From a virus: a stretch of 29,445 bases of DNA. A program made the translations under genes and the position numbers. The notes beneath the pieces were generated by a model that was given only the letters and a program-made list of their open reading frames with translations, was not told the origin of the DNA and searched no databases. The stretch is taken from IMG/VR virus record IMGVR_UViG_3300036792_000088, positions 1-29,445 of that record. One strand, 5' to 3'. Positions 1 to 6,460 of the stretch are shown in pieces. Each line of letters starts with the position of its first letter. Within the stretch, counting starts at the first letter, position 1.

Positions 1-1
1 C

Positions 2-1066
2 GAACCCGTCGTTTTGAGGGGCGTGGTCGAGAAGTTCGTGACCCCCGAGACGCTGACCATGCTGTCGCGCCTCGACCAGACCCCCTGGCCGTACCCCTCG
101 GCCGTGTGGGACGTCATCAAGGGCAGCCGCATGATCGCGACGCCCAACGTCCCCAACAGCGAAGCGCACGTCGTGTCGCGCCTCGGCCGCCAGCAGGAGT
201 CGGCCGCCTTCATCTACCTGCGGGAGAAGAAGGTCTTCCAGCCGACCACGCTGCGGTGGCTGCGTGAGCCTGGCCAGATCGCCGCGCTGAACGCCGAGAA
301 GGCGGTGCTGCGCGAGATCAACGACCTGAACATCCGGTTCGACAACTTCGCGGAGTGGTCGATCTGGCAGGCGATGACCGGATCGCTGAGCTACAACTAC
401 CCGGACGTGCAGGGGACGGCCAACTACGGCTTCCCGGCGTCCCACCTGATCACGGTGGCCAGCGGCCAGGCATGGACGCAGAACGCTGTGTCCAACGGCG
501 CGGTCCTCAACCAGGCCAGCACCAACCTGGCCGGCGCGACCATCTACGCCACCCCGTTCCAGATCGTCGAGCAGGTCCGGTCCTGGAAGCGGATCGTGCA
601 GATCCACGGCCGCGTCCCGGCCAAGGAGGCGTTCGCCACCTCGGTCACGATGGCGGCTCTGATGGAGGCCTGGATTCACGGCGGCGCCGGTGCCACGGTC
701 AACATCCCCGCGTCGATGATCAGCGACCGGATGAAGGACCAGTACTACTCGTCCGGCATCATCGACGGGTTCATGGGCCTCACCTGGACGCAGATCGAGC
801 AGGTCTACGAGGACGTCACCGGCAACCTGCAGTTCTTCGTCCCGGACGGCGCGCTGTACCTCGGCAACTACACCGACCAGCGGCCGATCGAGCTGCTCGT
901 CGGCCCGACCGCGGACGACGAGGCCCCCAACGGCTTCACCGGCAAGTACGCCAAGACGTGGAAGGAGAAGGACCCCTCGGCTCGGCAGTACCTGCTGGAG
1001 TGGAGCCTCCTCCCGATCATCACCCGCCCGGAGCAGATGCTCTACGTCACCGGCCTGGTGCAGTAG
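2..1066 (+). CDS. Major capsid protein, lambda gpE-like (5' partial)
   Basis: Predicted to be the shell-forming major capsid protein. The C-terminal third carries the pattern of the phage capsid E family: a PDGALYLGNY segment, then a Gly/Lys/Thr-Trp stretch and EKDPSARQYLLEWS, ending in LPIITRPEQMLYVTGLVQ, which matches the family's 'PLP..-.-P' ending. The reading frame is open from base 2, and the first possible in-window start (TTG at 14) has no ribosome site, so the true start is probably just upstream. The visible 354 codons are already near the usual size (about 340-350 residues). A small gene follows after 18 bases, preceded by AGGGAG. Family assignment is from motif recall; placement at the head of a virion gene string agrees with it. 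Confidence 0.85.
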   Translation, partial: EPVVLRGVVEKFVTPETLTMLSRLDQTPWPYPSAVWDVIKGSRMIATPNVPNSEAHVVSRLGRQQESAAFIYLREKKVFQPTTLRWLREPGQIAALNAEKAVLREINDLNIRFDNFAEWSIWQAMTGSLSYNYPDVQGTANYGFPASHLITVASGQAWTQNAVSNGAVLNQASTNLAGATIYATPFQIVEQVRSWKRIVQIHGRVPAKEAFATSVTMAALMEAWIHGGAGATVNIPASMISDRMKDQYYSSGIIDGFMGLTWTQIEQVYEDVTGNLQFFVPDGALYLGNYTDQRPIELLVGPTADDEAPNGFTGKYAKTWKEKDPSARQYLLEWSLLPIITRPEQMLYVTGLVQ

Positions 1067-1084
1067 CCAGAGGGAGTACGCAAG

Positions 1085-1471
1085 ATGTTCATCGACCAGA
1101 ACCTGACGATCTACGTCGACACCAAGGACGCGGGCACGCTGGAAGTTGGGCCCGCGGACAAGATGACTCTCGACCCGGCTGGGGTCGAACTGGAGATCGC
1201 GGACCGGAACGAGCGCATGTTCCTTCCGTGGGGCCAGATCATCCGGCTCCGACAGCCCGTCGATAGCAGTTCGTATGACGCGTACTACCCCAGCAACGAC
1301 CCCCGAGCCGCCGACGACCGGCAGCGGTCCCAGGGTATCCGCGAAGAGGTCTCCAAGCGGCGAGCCGAACAGCGGGAAGACGCCGCCGAGCGGGTCGACG
1401 AGCGAGCCGACAAGGCCGCCGACAAGTCCGGAGACAGCAAGCCCAGCGGCCGGAAGCCAGCAGCTTCCTGA
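1085..1471 (+). CDS. Small head-region protein of unknown function
   Basis: A 128-residue protein starting at an ATG preceded by AGGGAG at a good distance. Residues 1-60 look like a compact beta-rich domain (FIDQNLTIYVDTKDAG, then IADRNERMFLPWGQIIRL). Residues 70-128 are highly charged and low in hydrophobics (Arg, Glu, Asp, Lys, Ala), probably a helical or disordered tail. Directly downstream of the capsid gene it could be a decoration, scaffold-like or capsid-associated protein, but I do not recognise a family. The end is odd: the stop is TCC TGA, and the next coding frame (+1) is open across it with no convincing start of its own. Confidence 0.7.
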   Translation: MFIDQNLTIYVDTKDAGTLEVGPADKMTLDPAGVELEIADRNERMFLPWGQIIRLRQPVDSSSYDAYYPSNDPRAADDRQRSQGIREEVSKRRAEQREDAAERVDERADKAADKSGDSKPSGRKPAAS

Positions 1472-1514
1472 GCCCAAGCTGAACGCAGGCGAGCAGGTAC
1501 CGTCTCACTCGGAC

Positions 1515-2255
1515 GTGCCTGCTCGTTCGCGTGTCCGGGGTCCGCGTACTACGCCTGGGCCGCCGACGCCGGAAGAGGTGCTCAGCCAGCCGCACTGCCC
1601 GGACGGGCACGTAGTCACGGCGGAGATGAAGTTCTGTCCCGAGTGCGGGGCCAAGGTCATCGACCCCAGCAAGCCGGTGACGTGCTCCAAGGGACACGAG
1701 GTGGAGTCGACCGCCAAGTTCTGCCCGATGTGCGGCGTGTCCATGGCCGCCCCGGCTGCCTACGTGCCGCCGCTGGCGCCGCGGGCGGAAGCGGACCTGA
1801 CGTCTGACGAGATGGCCGAGCGCAAGGCTGCGCACGAGGCTGCGGTCCGCCTGGGCCAGGAGATGCCTCCGGTCTCCTACGGAGAGGGCGCTACTCCGGC
1901 TAAGGCTAAGACCATCGTGGTTCACTTCCTCAACGACGGCTTCAGCGTGTTCGGCACTGTGTGGTACCGCGGGCAGGAGGCTGAGGTGTGGGAGGGGCAC
2001 CCGCGGTGGGGAGAGATGCAGCGGCTAGCGTCCGAGACGGTCGCCGACCAGTACCGGTACTACGGCAGGCAGATGCACGCTCTGGGTCCGTGGCCGGGCG
2101 AGCGCAGCTACACCGCAGGGGCTGGCCGGTTCGAGCAGCTCAAGGCCGAGAGCGGCGACGGAGTGGTGTCTCAGCCGTCTGAAGAGGAGCTGGCTCGGGC
2201 TGATGAAGCCGAGCGCCGCCGCGGTCGGCGGGTACCACTCCCTCTAGGACAATGA
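1515..2255 (+). CDS. Double zinc-ribbon protein of unknown function
   Basis: Coding potential in this frame is clear from about 1580 on. Two tandem zinc-ribbon units are visible: CPDGH followed by CPECG, then CSKGH followed by CPMCG, each pairing a C-x2-GH knuckle with a C-x2-C knuckle. After a Pro/Ala linker comes a roughly 130-residue domain with a hydrophobic core (TIVVHFLNDGFSVFGTVWYRG) and a charged Arg/Glu tail. The start is uncertain: GTG at 1515 or 1578 have weak ribosome sites, ATG at 1626 would cut into the first ribbon, and the frame is open back to 1275 inside the previous gene. A +1 shift from the previous gene at TCC TGA (1466-1471) would make a fusion. Ribbons of this type bind zinc for protein or nucleic-acid contacts; the role here is unknown. 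Confidence 0.65.
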   Translation: MPARSRVRGPRTTPGPPTPEEVLSQPHCPDGHVVTAEMKFCPECGAKVIDPSKPVTCSKGHEVESTAKFCPMCGVSMAAPAAYVPPLAPRAEADLTSDEMAERKAAHEAAVRLGQEMPPVSYGEGATPAKAKTIVVHFLNDGFSVFGTVWYRGQEAEVWEGHPRWGEMQRLASETVADQYRYYGRQMHALGPWPGERSYTAGAGRFEQLKAESGDGVVSQPSEEELARADEAERRRGRRVPLPLGQ

Positions 2256-2267
2256 GGGAGGTAGGGC

Positions 2268-2657
2268 ATGACTTTTCCATTCACGTCTCTGGACGGAGCT
2301 ACGGCAACTGGTCCCGGCGAAGCGTACGACCTGGAGGGGGTGCGCAGTTACCATTCCATGGTCGTCACGGTCGAGGACTACGCAGGATCCGGGTCGGTGG
2401 CGGTTCGCCTGGAGTACTCACACGACGGCGTTAACTGGGCTACGGGTGTCGGCGGAGGCTACCAGATCTACCAGCAAGTGGTGGAAGCTACGGGTAACCA
2501 AGTTTCCTTGGCGACCTCCTCGTGGTTCACTGCCAGCGGATCGTTCGTTCCCCTTCAGGTCAACGTTCCGTGCCGGTACATCAGGGCCAACCTTGTGGCG
2601 CTGCCGTCTGGCGGCGCTACCGTTACCGCTACGGTGGCTAGCGCAGACGACCAGTAA
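2268..2657 (+). CDS. Putative beta-rich virion protein
   Basis: A 129-residue protein with ATG start and an excellent ribosome site (GGGAGG about 8 bases upstream). Alternating hydrophobic and polar residues, many Gly, Ser, Thr and Val, and the segments SVAVRLEYSHDGVNWATG and RYIRANLVAL suggest a beta-sandwich fold. The 'YSHDG-NW' and 'RYIRA' pair is common in small structural proteins of actinobacteriophages. It lies between the capsid-proximal genes and the connector gene, so a head decoration or other structural role is plausible. No catalytic motif is visible. Confidence 0.7.
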   Translation: MTFPFTSLDGATATGPGEAYDLEGVRSYHSMVVTVEDYAGSGSVAVRLEYSHDGVNWATGVGGGYQIYQQVVEATGNQVSLATSSWFTASGSFVPLQVNVPCRYIRANLVALPSGGATVTATVASADDQ

Positions 2658-2681
2658 CCTCATTAGTGTGTGGCCAGGCCC

Positions 2682-2696
2682 GATATCTAAGGCATG
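2682..2696 (+). promoter_or_regulatory. Start-abutting motif copy 1 (GATATCTAAGGC-ATG)
   Basis: GATATCTAAGGC at 2682-2693 directly touches the ATG of the connector gene. It is the most diverged of the clear copies (TCTAAGGC for TACAGGGC) but keeps the 12-base spacing. Confidence 0.5.
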
Positions 2697-3309
2697 TATC
2701 CCGTGCCTTCGCTGTCGGACCTGGCCACGTTCAGTGGCAGGCCAGAGCCCACCTACACGGGATACGCCACGTCGGCGCTGCTGCAGGCCACCATCCGGTT
2801 CACATTCCTGACCGAGATCACTGACCCGACCCAGCTGAGCGGGTACAACGCGCTGACCGCGGCCGACCAGGCGGTGCTGGCCCTGCAGGGTATCTGCGCG
2901 CTGGCCGACAACATCTACTTGCAGTTCCCCTACCAGCAGGCCATCGCCTCCCCGCTAATGAGCGAGACGCTCGGTAGCTACACCTACGCCAAGGGGTCCG
3001 CTATGGGCGGCGGCGGGTCGATGTCTGATGGCCCCGGCCGCCATGGAACTGTCGATGGGCACCACCGGCGTCCAGCTGTTCGACATGGCGGTCCAGCTGC
3101 TGTCGCTGCGCACCATCGCCTCCGGTGTGTTCCACGACGGTATGAGCCTCTTCGAGGAGGGCGAGCGCAAGTCGGCGCTGGGAGCCGGGCTGTACATCAC
3201 GGAGGACGGTACCGGGCGCCGCTGGATTCTCGGTCCGGAGGACCACGACAACATCAACTTCCCGTTCGACGTCAACTCGCAGGGCTTCCCCGGAGACCCG
3301 GGCGTCTAG
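2694..3309 (+). CDS. Head-to-tail connector protein, split over two reading frames
   Basis: Residues encoded from ATG 2694 (SLSDLATFSG...LTAADQAVLALQGICALADNIYL...SETLGSYTYAKG) look like an adaptor or head-completion protein that binds below the portal. Good coding stops at a Gly-rich stretch near 3000-3025 and resumes in the +1 frame (APAAMELSMGTTGVQLFDM...) until TAG at 3307-3309. The original frame runs on as an implausible Arg/His-rich shadow into the next gene. Homologues I remember have a glycine-rich linker followed by TGV-x-x-FDxAV, so both halves appear to be one protein of about 204 residues. Either a +1 recoding event, a real frameshift, a separate gene at ATG 3028, or a sequence error explains this. 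The start directly abuts the GATATCTAAGGC motif and has no ordinary Shine-Dalgarno. Confidence 0.65.
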
Positions 3310-3317
3310 GAGGCAGC

Positions 3318-3512
3318 ATGCCGTCATCGAGCAAGTGGCAGCAGCACATCGAATGCACCCGCCTCATGCGACAGCATCCTGACTGGGATGACGAGCGGGT
3401 GCTAGTGGAGATGCACCTGCACCCGTTGGAGATCAACATTGTGCAGGAGGCACGGCGTGAGGTCACTAACGAGACAGCCCCTCCAGACGGCAGCTCAGTC
3501 CGCAGTTACTGA
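3318..3512 (+). CDS. Small neck-region protein
   Basis: A 64-residue protein. The ATG has a near-perfect ribosome site (TAGGAGGCAGC), which overlaps the stop codon of the preceding connector gene and so indicates translational coupling. The sequence is soluble and helical-looking, with QHPDWDDERVLVEMHLHP in the middle and a polar tail. I do not recognise a family. The same frame is open upstream, but that part is the out-of-frame shadow of the connector gene. Confidence 0.65.
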   Translation: MPSSSKWQQHIECTRLMRQHPDWDDERVLVEMHLHPLEINIVQEARREVTNETAPPDGSSVRSY

Positions 3513-3774
3513 GCAGCTGTACCTGGAGGGCCGGCTGCTGCGTGCGCTGGTTGGCTGCACGTGCTCGTACGAGGCGTTCGCCCTGGCCACCCGGTCGGTG
3601 CCCACGGTGTCGCACTACTGCCGGGAGTACCCGTGGGTGGGCGGCGTCATCCTGGGCGGGCTGGTGATGCACTTCTACTACGAGCGGCAGATGCTGAACG
3701 CGGTGGCAGCGGCCCGGGCCCGGTCACGATTGAACAGGGCATGCACAGTCCCTGGGAGCGCCACCCGCACGTAA
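3457..3774 (+). CDS. Small protein with one hydrophobic segment
   Basis: A 105-residue protein. GTG at 3457 was chosen because AGGAGG sits 7 bases upstream, inside the end of the previous gene; GTG at 3439 is in the same frame but lacks a ribosome site. Residues near 65-80 (WVGGVILGGLVMHFYY) could be a single membrane span, and the C-terminus is Arg-rich. Several Cys residues (CTC near 35 and C near 58) are present without a recognisable metal site. It overlaps its neighbours on both sides. Function unknown; the setting is the head-tail junction cluster. Confidence 0.55.
   Translation: MRSLTRQPLQTAAQSAVTEQLYLEGRLLRALVGCTCSYEAFALATRSVPTVSHYCREYPWVGGVILGGLVMHFYYERQMLNAVAAARARSRLNRACTVPGSATRT
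3728..3743 (+). promoter_or_regulatory. Start-abutting motif copy 2 (GATTGAACAGGGC-ATG)
   Basis: Bases 3728-3740 read GATTGAACAGGGC and run straight into the ATG of the DUF1003 gene. It belongs to the set at 2682, 4267, 9243, 16368 and possibly 14638. There is no Shine-Dalgarno at normal spacing, so the gene may be read from a leaderless message or the motif may itself act in initiation. Confidence 0.5.
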
Positions 3775-4259
3775 GGACCGGCGACGAGCTGAGCTTCGGC
3801 GAGAAGGCAGCCGACGTCATGCGCAACGCGTTCGGCAGCTGGGCGTTCGTCGGCAGCTTCCTCGGCTTCATGGCCATCTGGATGGTTGTCAACGGGGTCC
3901 TGCTGGGCAACGGCGCGTTCGACAAGTACCCGTTCATCCTGCTGAACCTGGCGCTGTCGATGATGGCCGGGCTGCAGGGCGCGCTGATCCTCATTGCCGC
4001 CAAGCGGGCCGACCGGGTGTCGGCTGAGCAGGCACTGGCGCATTACAGCGAGACCGGCAAGATCGACGCGCTGCTCACCCAGAACACCGAGCTGACGCAG
4101 ACGATCGCCAACCAGACCGCGCAGCTGGAGAGCCTGGCTTCTTCGGTCGCCCGGATGCACGCGGTGGTCTGCGCGCCGTCCGCGCTGAAGTACCAGCCGG
4201 GGATCATGCTGTGCGGCTGTGCGGAGGGTACGCACAGCCCGGATACCCCCGACCAGTAG
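3741..4259 (+). CDS. DUF1003-family membrane protein
   Basis: A 172-residue protein whose first half fits DUF1003: FGSWAFVGSFLGFMAIWMVV (33-52) and PFILLNLALSMMAGLQGALI (64-83) are two membrane spans with the family's FGSW and PFILLNL signatures. Residues about 105-140 are a predicted coiled coil (LLTQNTELTQTIANQTAQLE), and the tail has a Cys cluster (CGC). DUF1003 proteins occur in bacterial membranes and have no established biochemical role. Finding one in the middle of a head-neck gene string is unusual; a role at the host membrane late in infection is possible. The start is set by the abutting motif at 3728. Confidence 0.75.
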   Translation: MHSPWERHPHVRTGDELSFGEKAADVMRNAFGSWAFVGSFLGFMAIWMVVNGVLLGNGAFDKYPFILLNLALSMMAGLQGALILIAAKRADRVSAEQALAHYSETGKIDALLTQNTELTQTIANQTAQLESLASSVARMHAVVCAPSALKYQPGIMLCGCAEGTHSPDTPDQ

Positions 4260-4266
4260 TTCCCCC

Positions 4267-4282
4267 GATTGAATAGGGCGTG
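4267..4282 (+). promoter_or_regulatory. Start-abutting motif copy 3 (GATTGAATAGGGC-GTG)
   Basis: Bases 4267-4279 read GATTGAATAGGGC and directly precede the GTG of the next gene. This copy differs from copy 2 by one base, yet the genes that follow are unrelated, which argues for function rather than gene duplication. Confidence 0.5.
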
Positions 4283-4792
4283 ACTTATCCCAGCCCGCCG
4301 CCGCAGCCGTACCAGACGTTTGCCGTTGGCAGCCCGATCCGGACGATGTACCAGTCGCTGGTGCAGGTCTACCGGCTGAAGATGAAGCTGAACGCGGGCA
4401 GCCCGACGCTGACGTGGGCGCCGGTGGCGGCGGTCATCGACCCGTACGTGGAAAAGGCCGGGCAGATGATGTGCCGGCTGGACCTGGGATTCATCAAGCG
4501 CGGCGACATGCCTATGCCGGTCACGGCCGGGCGCGCACCGGACCGGATGGGCACAGCGTTCTTTGACGCCGCGGTCGACCCCGACACCGGGGCGCCGTAC
4601 GTCCTGGCTGGCGACCGGTTGTTCTGCCTCGCCGGGCCGATCACCGGCACGTTCGAGATCCGCACCATCCCCACTGCGGCGGTCGGCTTCGGCGGCGCGC
4701 ACCACGTGGAAGTCCAGATCTTTGAGGTAGCCCAGTCCATCGCCAAGGGCAGCCAGACGCCGTTCCCGGGGTCGGAGGGGTCGGATACATGA
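4280..4792 (+). CDS. Putative head-closure or neck protein
   Basis: A 170-residue soluble protein, GTG start fixed by the abutting motif. It contains a Pro-rich N-terminus, then a mixed alpha/beta body with a run of small residues, and near the end GTFEIRTIPTAAVGFGG followed by HHVEVQIFEVAQ, a strand pattern like that seen in phage head-tail stopper proteins. Position, after the connector and before the tail-completion genes, supports a neck role. The assignment is tentative because no signature residue is decisive. Its last codons overlap the next start by ATGA. Confidence 0.55.
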   Translation: MTYPSPPPQPYQTFAVGSPIRTMYQSLVQVYRLKMKLNAGSPTLTWAPVAAVIDPYVEKAGQMMCRLDLGFIKRGDMPMPVTAGRAPDRMGTAFFDAAVDPDTGAPYVLAGDRLFCLAGPITGTFEIRTIPTAAVGFGGAHHVEVQIFEVAQSIAKGSQTPFPGSEGSDT

Positions 4793-5028
4793 CCGAGCAG
4801 TTCCCCACGCACTACGGAGACGACTTCGTCGGCGGCGAGATGGCCCAGCGCGGCACCATCCACGGGTCCGGCACGATCGACATCGAGGTGGACCCCGACA
4901 CCAAAGAGGTCACGGCGGTGTGGTTCCGCTGCCTGAACCTGCCGTACCGGGTGTTCATGCACAAGGCCACGGCGGTGATCCAGCCCGGCACGTTTGTCAC
5001 TGCGGTGGAGTACCTGGAGGCGACATGA
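4789..5028 (+). CDS. Small virion-region protein of unknown function
   Basis: A 79-residue protein, ATG in an ATGA overlap with the previous stop; GGAGGGG lies upstream. Visible are an acidic N-terminus and a central beta-like stretch (IHGSGTIDIEVDPDTKEVTAVWFRC). No family recognised. The tight coupling on both sides suggests that it is made together with the neck proteins. Confidence 0.6.
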   Translation: MTEQFPTHYGDDFVGGEMAQRGTIHGSGTIDIEVDPDTKEVTAVWFRCLNLPYRVFMHKATAVIQPGTFVTAVEYLEAT

Positions 5029-5417
5029 TCAGGTTCGAGGTGAACATCAGCCCGGCTGAGGTAGAGCTGGACCGCCTGCAGCACCCGCCGACGCACGAGC
5101 TGGAGTCGGTGCTGGCGGCCAACTTCGCCACCACCGAGGCGCGGGTGCACGTCATCACCGGCCACCTCAAGGCCAGCGGCCACCCGACGTCCGAGCACAC
5201 CGGCGACGTGTGGACCGGCACCCTGCATTTCGACCGCGACCCTGGCATCTTCGAGCTGGCCCGCGGCCTGAAGCACACCAAGCACCATGGCGGCTTGGGC
5301 GACTCGCACTTCTTCTTTGACCCGGTAGAGGCCCGGTGGCCTGGCGACTGGACGACTGGTGACTCGTTCCAGATGTACACCAAGGTCATCCGCCGTTTCA
5401 TAGGAGATGATGCGTGA
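5025..5417 (+). CDS. Putative tail-completion / HK97 gp10-like protein
   Basis: A 130-residue protein with ATG overlapping the previous TGA (ATGA) and GGAGG just upstream. The body contains ATTEARVHVITGHLKASGH, a Gly-containing strand pair (WTGTLHFDRD) and HFFFDPVE, which resembles the small neck/tail-completion proteins that gate the head-tail junction (HK97 gp10 group: long helix, then 'TG-L..S', then beta strands). Gene order immediately before the tail terminator candidate agrees. No enzymatic motif. Confidence 0.55.
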   Translation: MIRFEVNISPAEVELDRLQHPPTHELESVLAANFATTEARVHVITGHLKASGHPTSEHTGDVWTGTLHFDRDPGIFELARGLKHTKHHGGLGDSHFFFDPVEARWPGDWTTGDSFQMYTKVIRRFIGDDA

Positions 5418-5443
5418 CCGGGCGTATATTGGCCGGCACCTGA

Positions 5444-5590
5444 GTGCCCGGCTACACGGTGGTTGAGGTGTCGTTCCTGGTCGGGCGCAAGCTGTTGCTC
5501 TGCCAGGACTGCGGGTCGGTAGTGGTGGACGAGTGGCAGACCACCCACGAAGCGCTGCACAGCAAGCTGGAGGCACGGAATGGCAGATGA
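5444..5590 (+). CDS. Small zinc-finger-like protein
   Basis: A 48-residue protein from GTG 5444, immediately after an in-frame stop at 5441. It contains LLCQDCGSVVVDEWQTTHEALH: a C-x2-C pair followed about 15 residues later by H-x4-H, a typical small zinc knuckle seen in many actinobacteriophage orphan proteins. A TATATT box sits at about 5425-5430. The ribosome site is weak, and GTG 5459 is an alternative start. It ends 11 bases into the next gene. Confidence 0.5.
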   Translation: MPGYTVVEVSFLVGRKLLLCQDCGSVVVDEWQTTHEALHSKLEARNGR

Positions 5591-6143
5591 CGTAGCCAGC
5601 GGCGCCTACTGGTTCCTGACGTCCCAGAGCGACGTGACGGCGGTCGTGGGGGCATTCCCGGCCGACGACCCGGACAACGCTGGCGTCCCGTGGATCTTCG
5701 TCCGCAACGTGGCCACCCGACTGGAGACCGCCTCCATCATCAAGGGCACTCAGGCGGTCGCCCTGGTCTGCTGCTTCATGGGGCAGGCCGCCACCCCCAA
5801 CGCGTCGTCCACCGCCCGGTCGCAGCGGCTGGAGGTTGACATCTGGGTCGACCCGCTGCGCGACTCGATGGGCAACGTGACCAACCCGTCCGAGACCGAG
5901 AGCCGCGGCCTGAACGTGTTCTCCGTCATCGACAGCCACCTCCACCGGGTCGCCACCGACCAGAACACCGTGGTCTGGGGCAACCTGGTCACCACCGGAA
6001 GCACCCGGATGACCGAGCCGGTCTGGTACCCGGTGCCGGACGGGGACGGGCTGATCCGCGGTGCCTGCTTCTACGAGGTCGCGTGCTTCGGCAACACCGG
6101 CGACCTGCGGGTCAGCAGCGGCGACGGCGGGGGCGGGCAGTAG
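5580..6143 (+). CDS. Putative tail terminator protein
   Basis: A 187-residue protein, ATG with GGAGG about 7 bases upstream. It has a short helical start (VASGAYWFLTSQSDVTAVVG), a beta core with RLEVDIWVDPLRD, and FSVIDSHLHRVATD followed by strands (FYEVACFG), a layout like siphophage tail terminator proteins (lambda gpU group), which cap the tail tube before it joins the head. The tail is Gly-rich. It is the last gene of the head-neck string before the glycosyltransferase insertion. Confidence 0.6.
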   Translation: MADDVASGAYWFLTSQSDVTAVVGAFPADDPDNAGVPWIFVRNVATRLETASIIKGTQAVALVCCFMGQAATPNASSTARSQRLEVDIWVDPLRDSMGNVTNPSETESRGLNVFSVIDSHLHRVATDQNTVVWGNLVTTGSTRMTEPVWYPVPDGDGLIRGACFYEVACFGNTGDLRVSSGDGGGGQ

Positions 6144-6172
6144 TTATCGACTGCCGATAGATCAGGGTCACT

Positions 6173-6460
6173 ATGAGCAGCCGCAGCATGGAGTGGTACA
6201 GCGACCCGGCCAACCGGGACAAGCGCAAGGCCAGGATGCGAGCGTACGGCCAGGCGACGACCGAACTCGGCCAGCGTCACCCGGAGGAGCGGCTGGCCGC
6301 TTACCGGCAGGCCGTCGCGGACGGCAAGGAGCACGGCAGCCGTGCGCAGAACCAGGCCAACGCCACGCTGCGGTCCAGCTACCCGGACGAGTTCCGGCGT
6401 CTCTTCGAGGAGAAGCTGTCCAGTGAAAGTACTGCTCCGGTCACCGATCAACAGCTATAG
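6173..6460 (+). CDS. Small basic protein of unknown function
   Basis: A 95-residue soluble, helical, Arg/Lys-rich protein (for example RDKRKARMRAYGQATTELGQ, then RHPEERLAAYRQAVADGKEHG). A GATAGATCAGGG sequence close to the start-abutting motif lies 10-20 bases upstream, but here the ATG is 8 bases further on and there is no clear Shine-Dalgarno. The repeated 'YRQA-ADGKE' layout suggests a small nucleic-acid or protein binder, but I recognise no family. It overlaps the glycosyltransferase start by 38 bases, so the two are probably coupled. Confidence 0.6.
   Translation: MSSRSMEWYSDPANRDKRKARMRAYGQATTELGQRHPEERLAAYRQAVADGKEHGSRAQNQANATLRSSYPDEFRRLFEEKLSSESTAPVTDQQL

Noticed and set aside
355-1266. 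A 303-codon + strand frame inside the capsid gene
   Set aside because: Composition (Arg, Gly, Pro, His repeats) is that of an out-of-frame shadow, and the capsid frame matches a known family.
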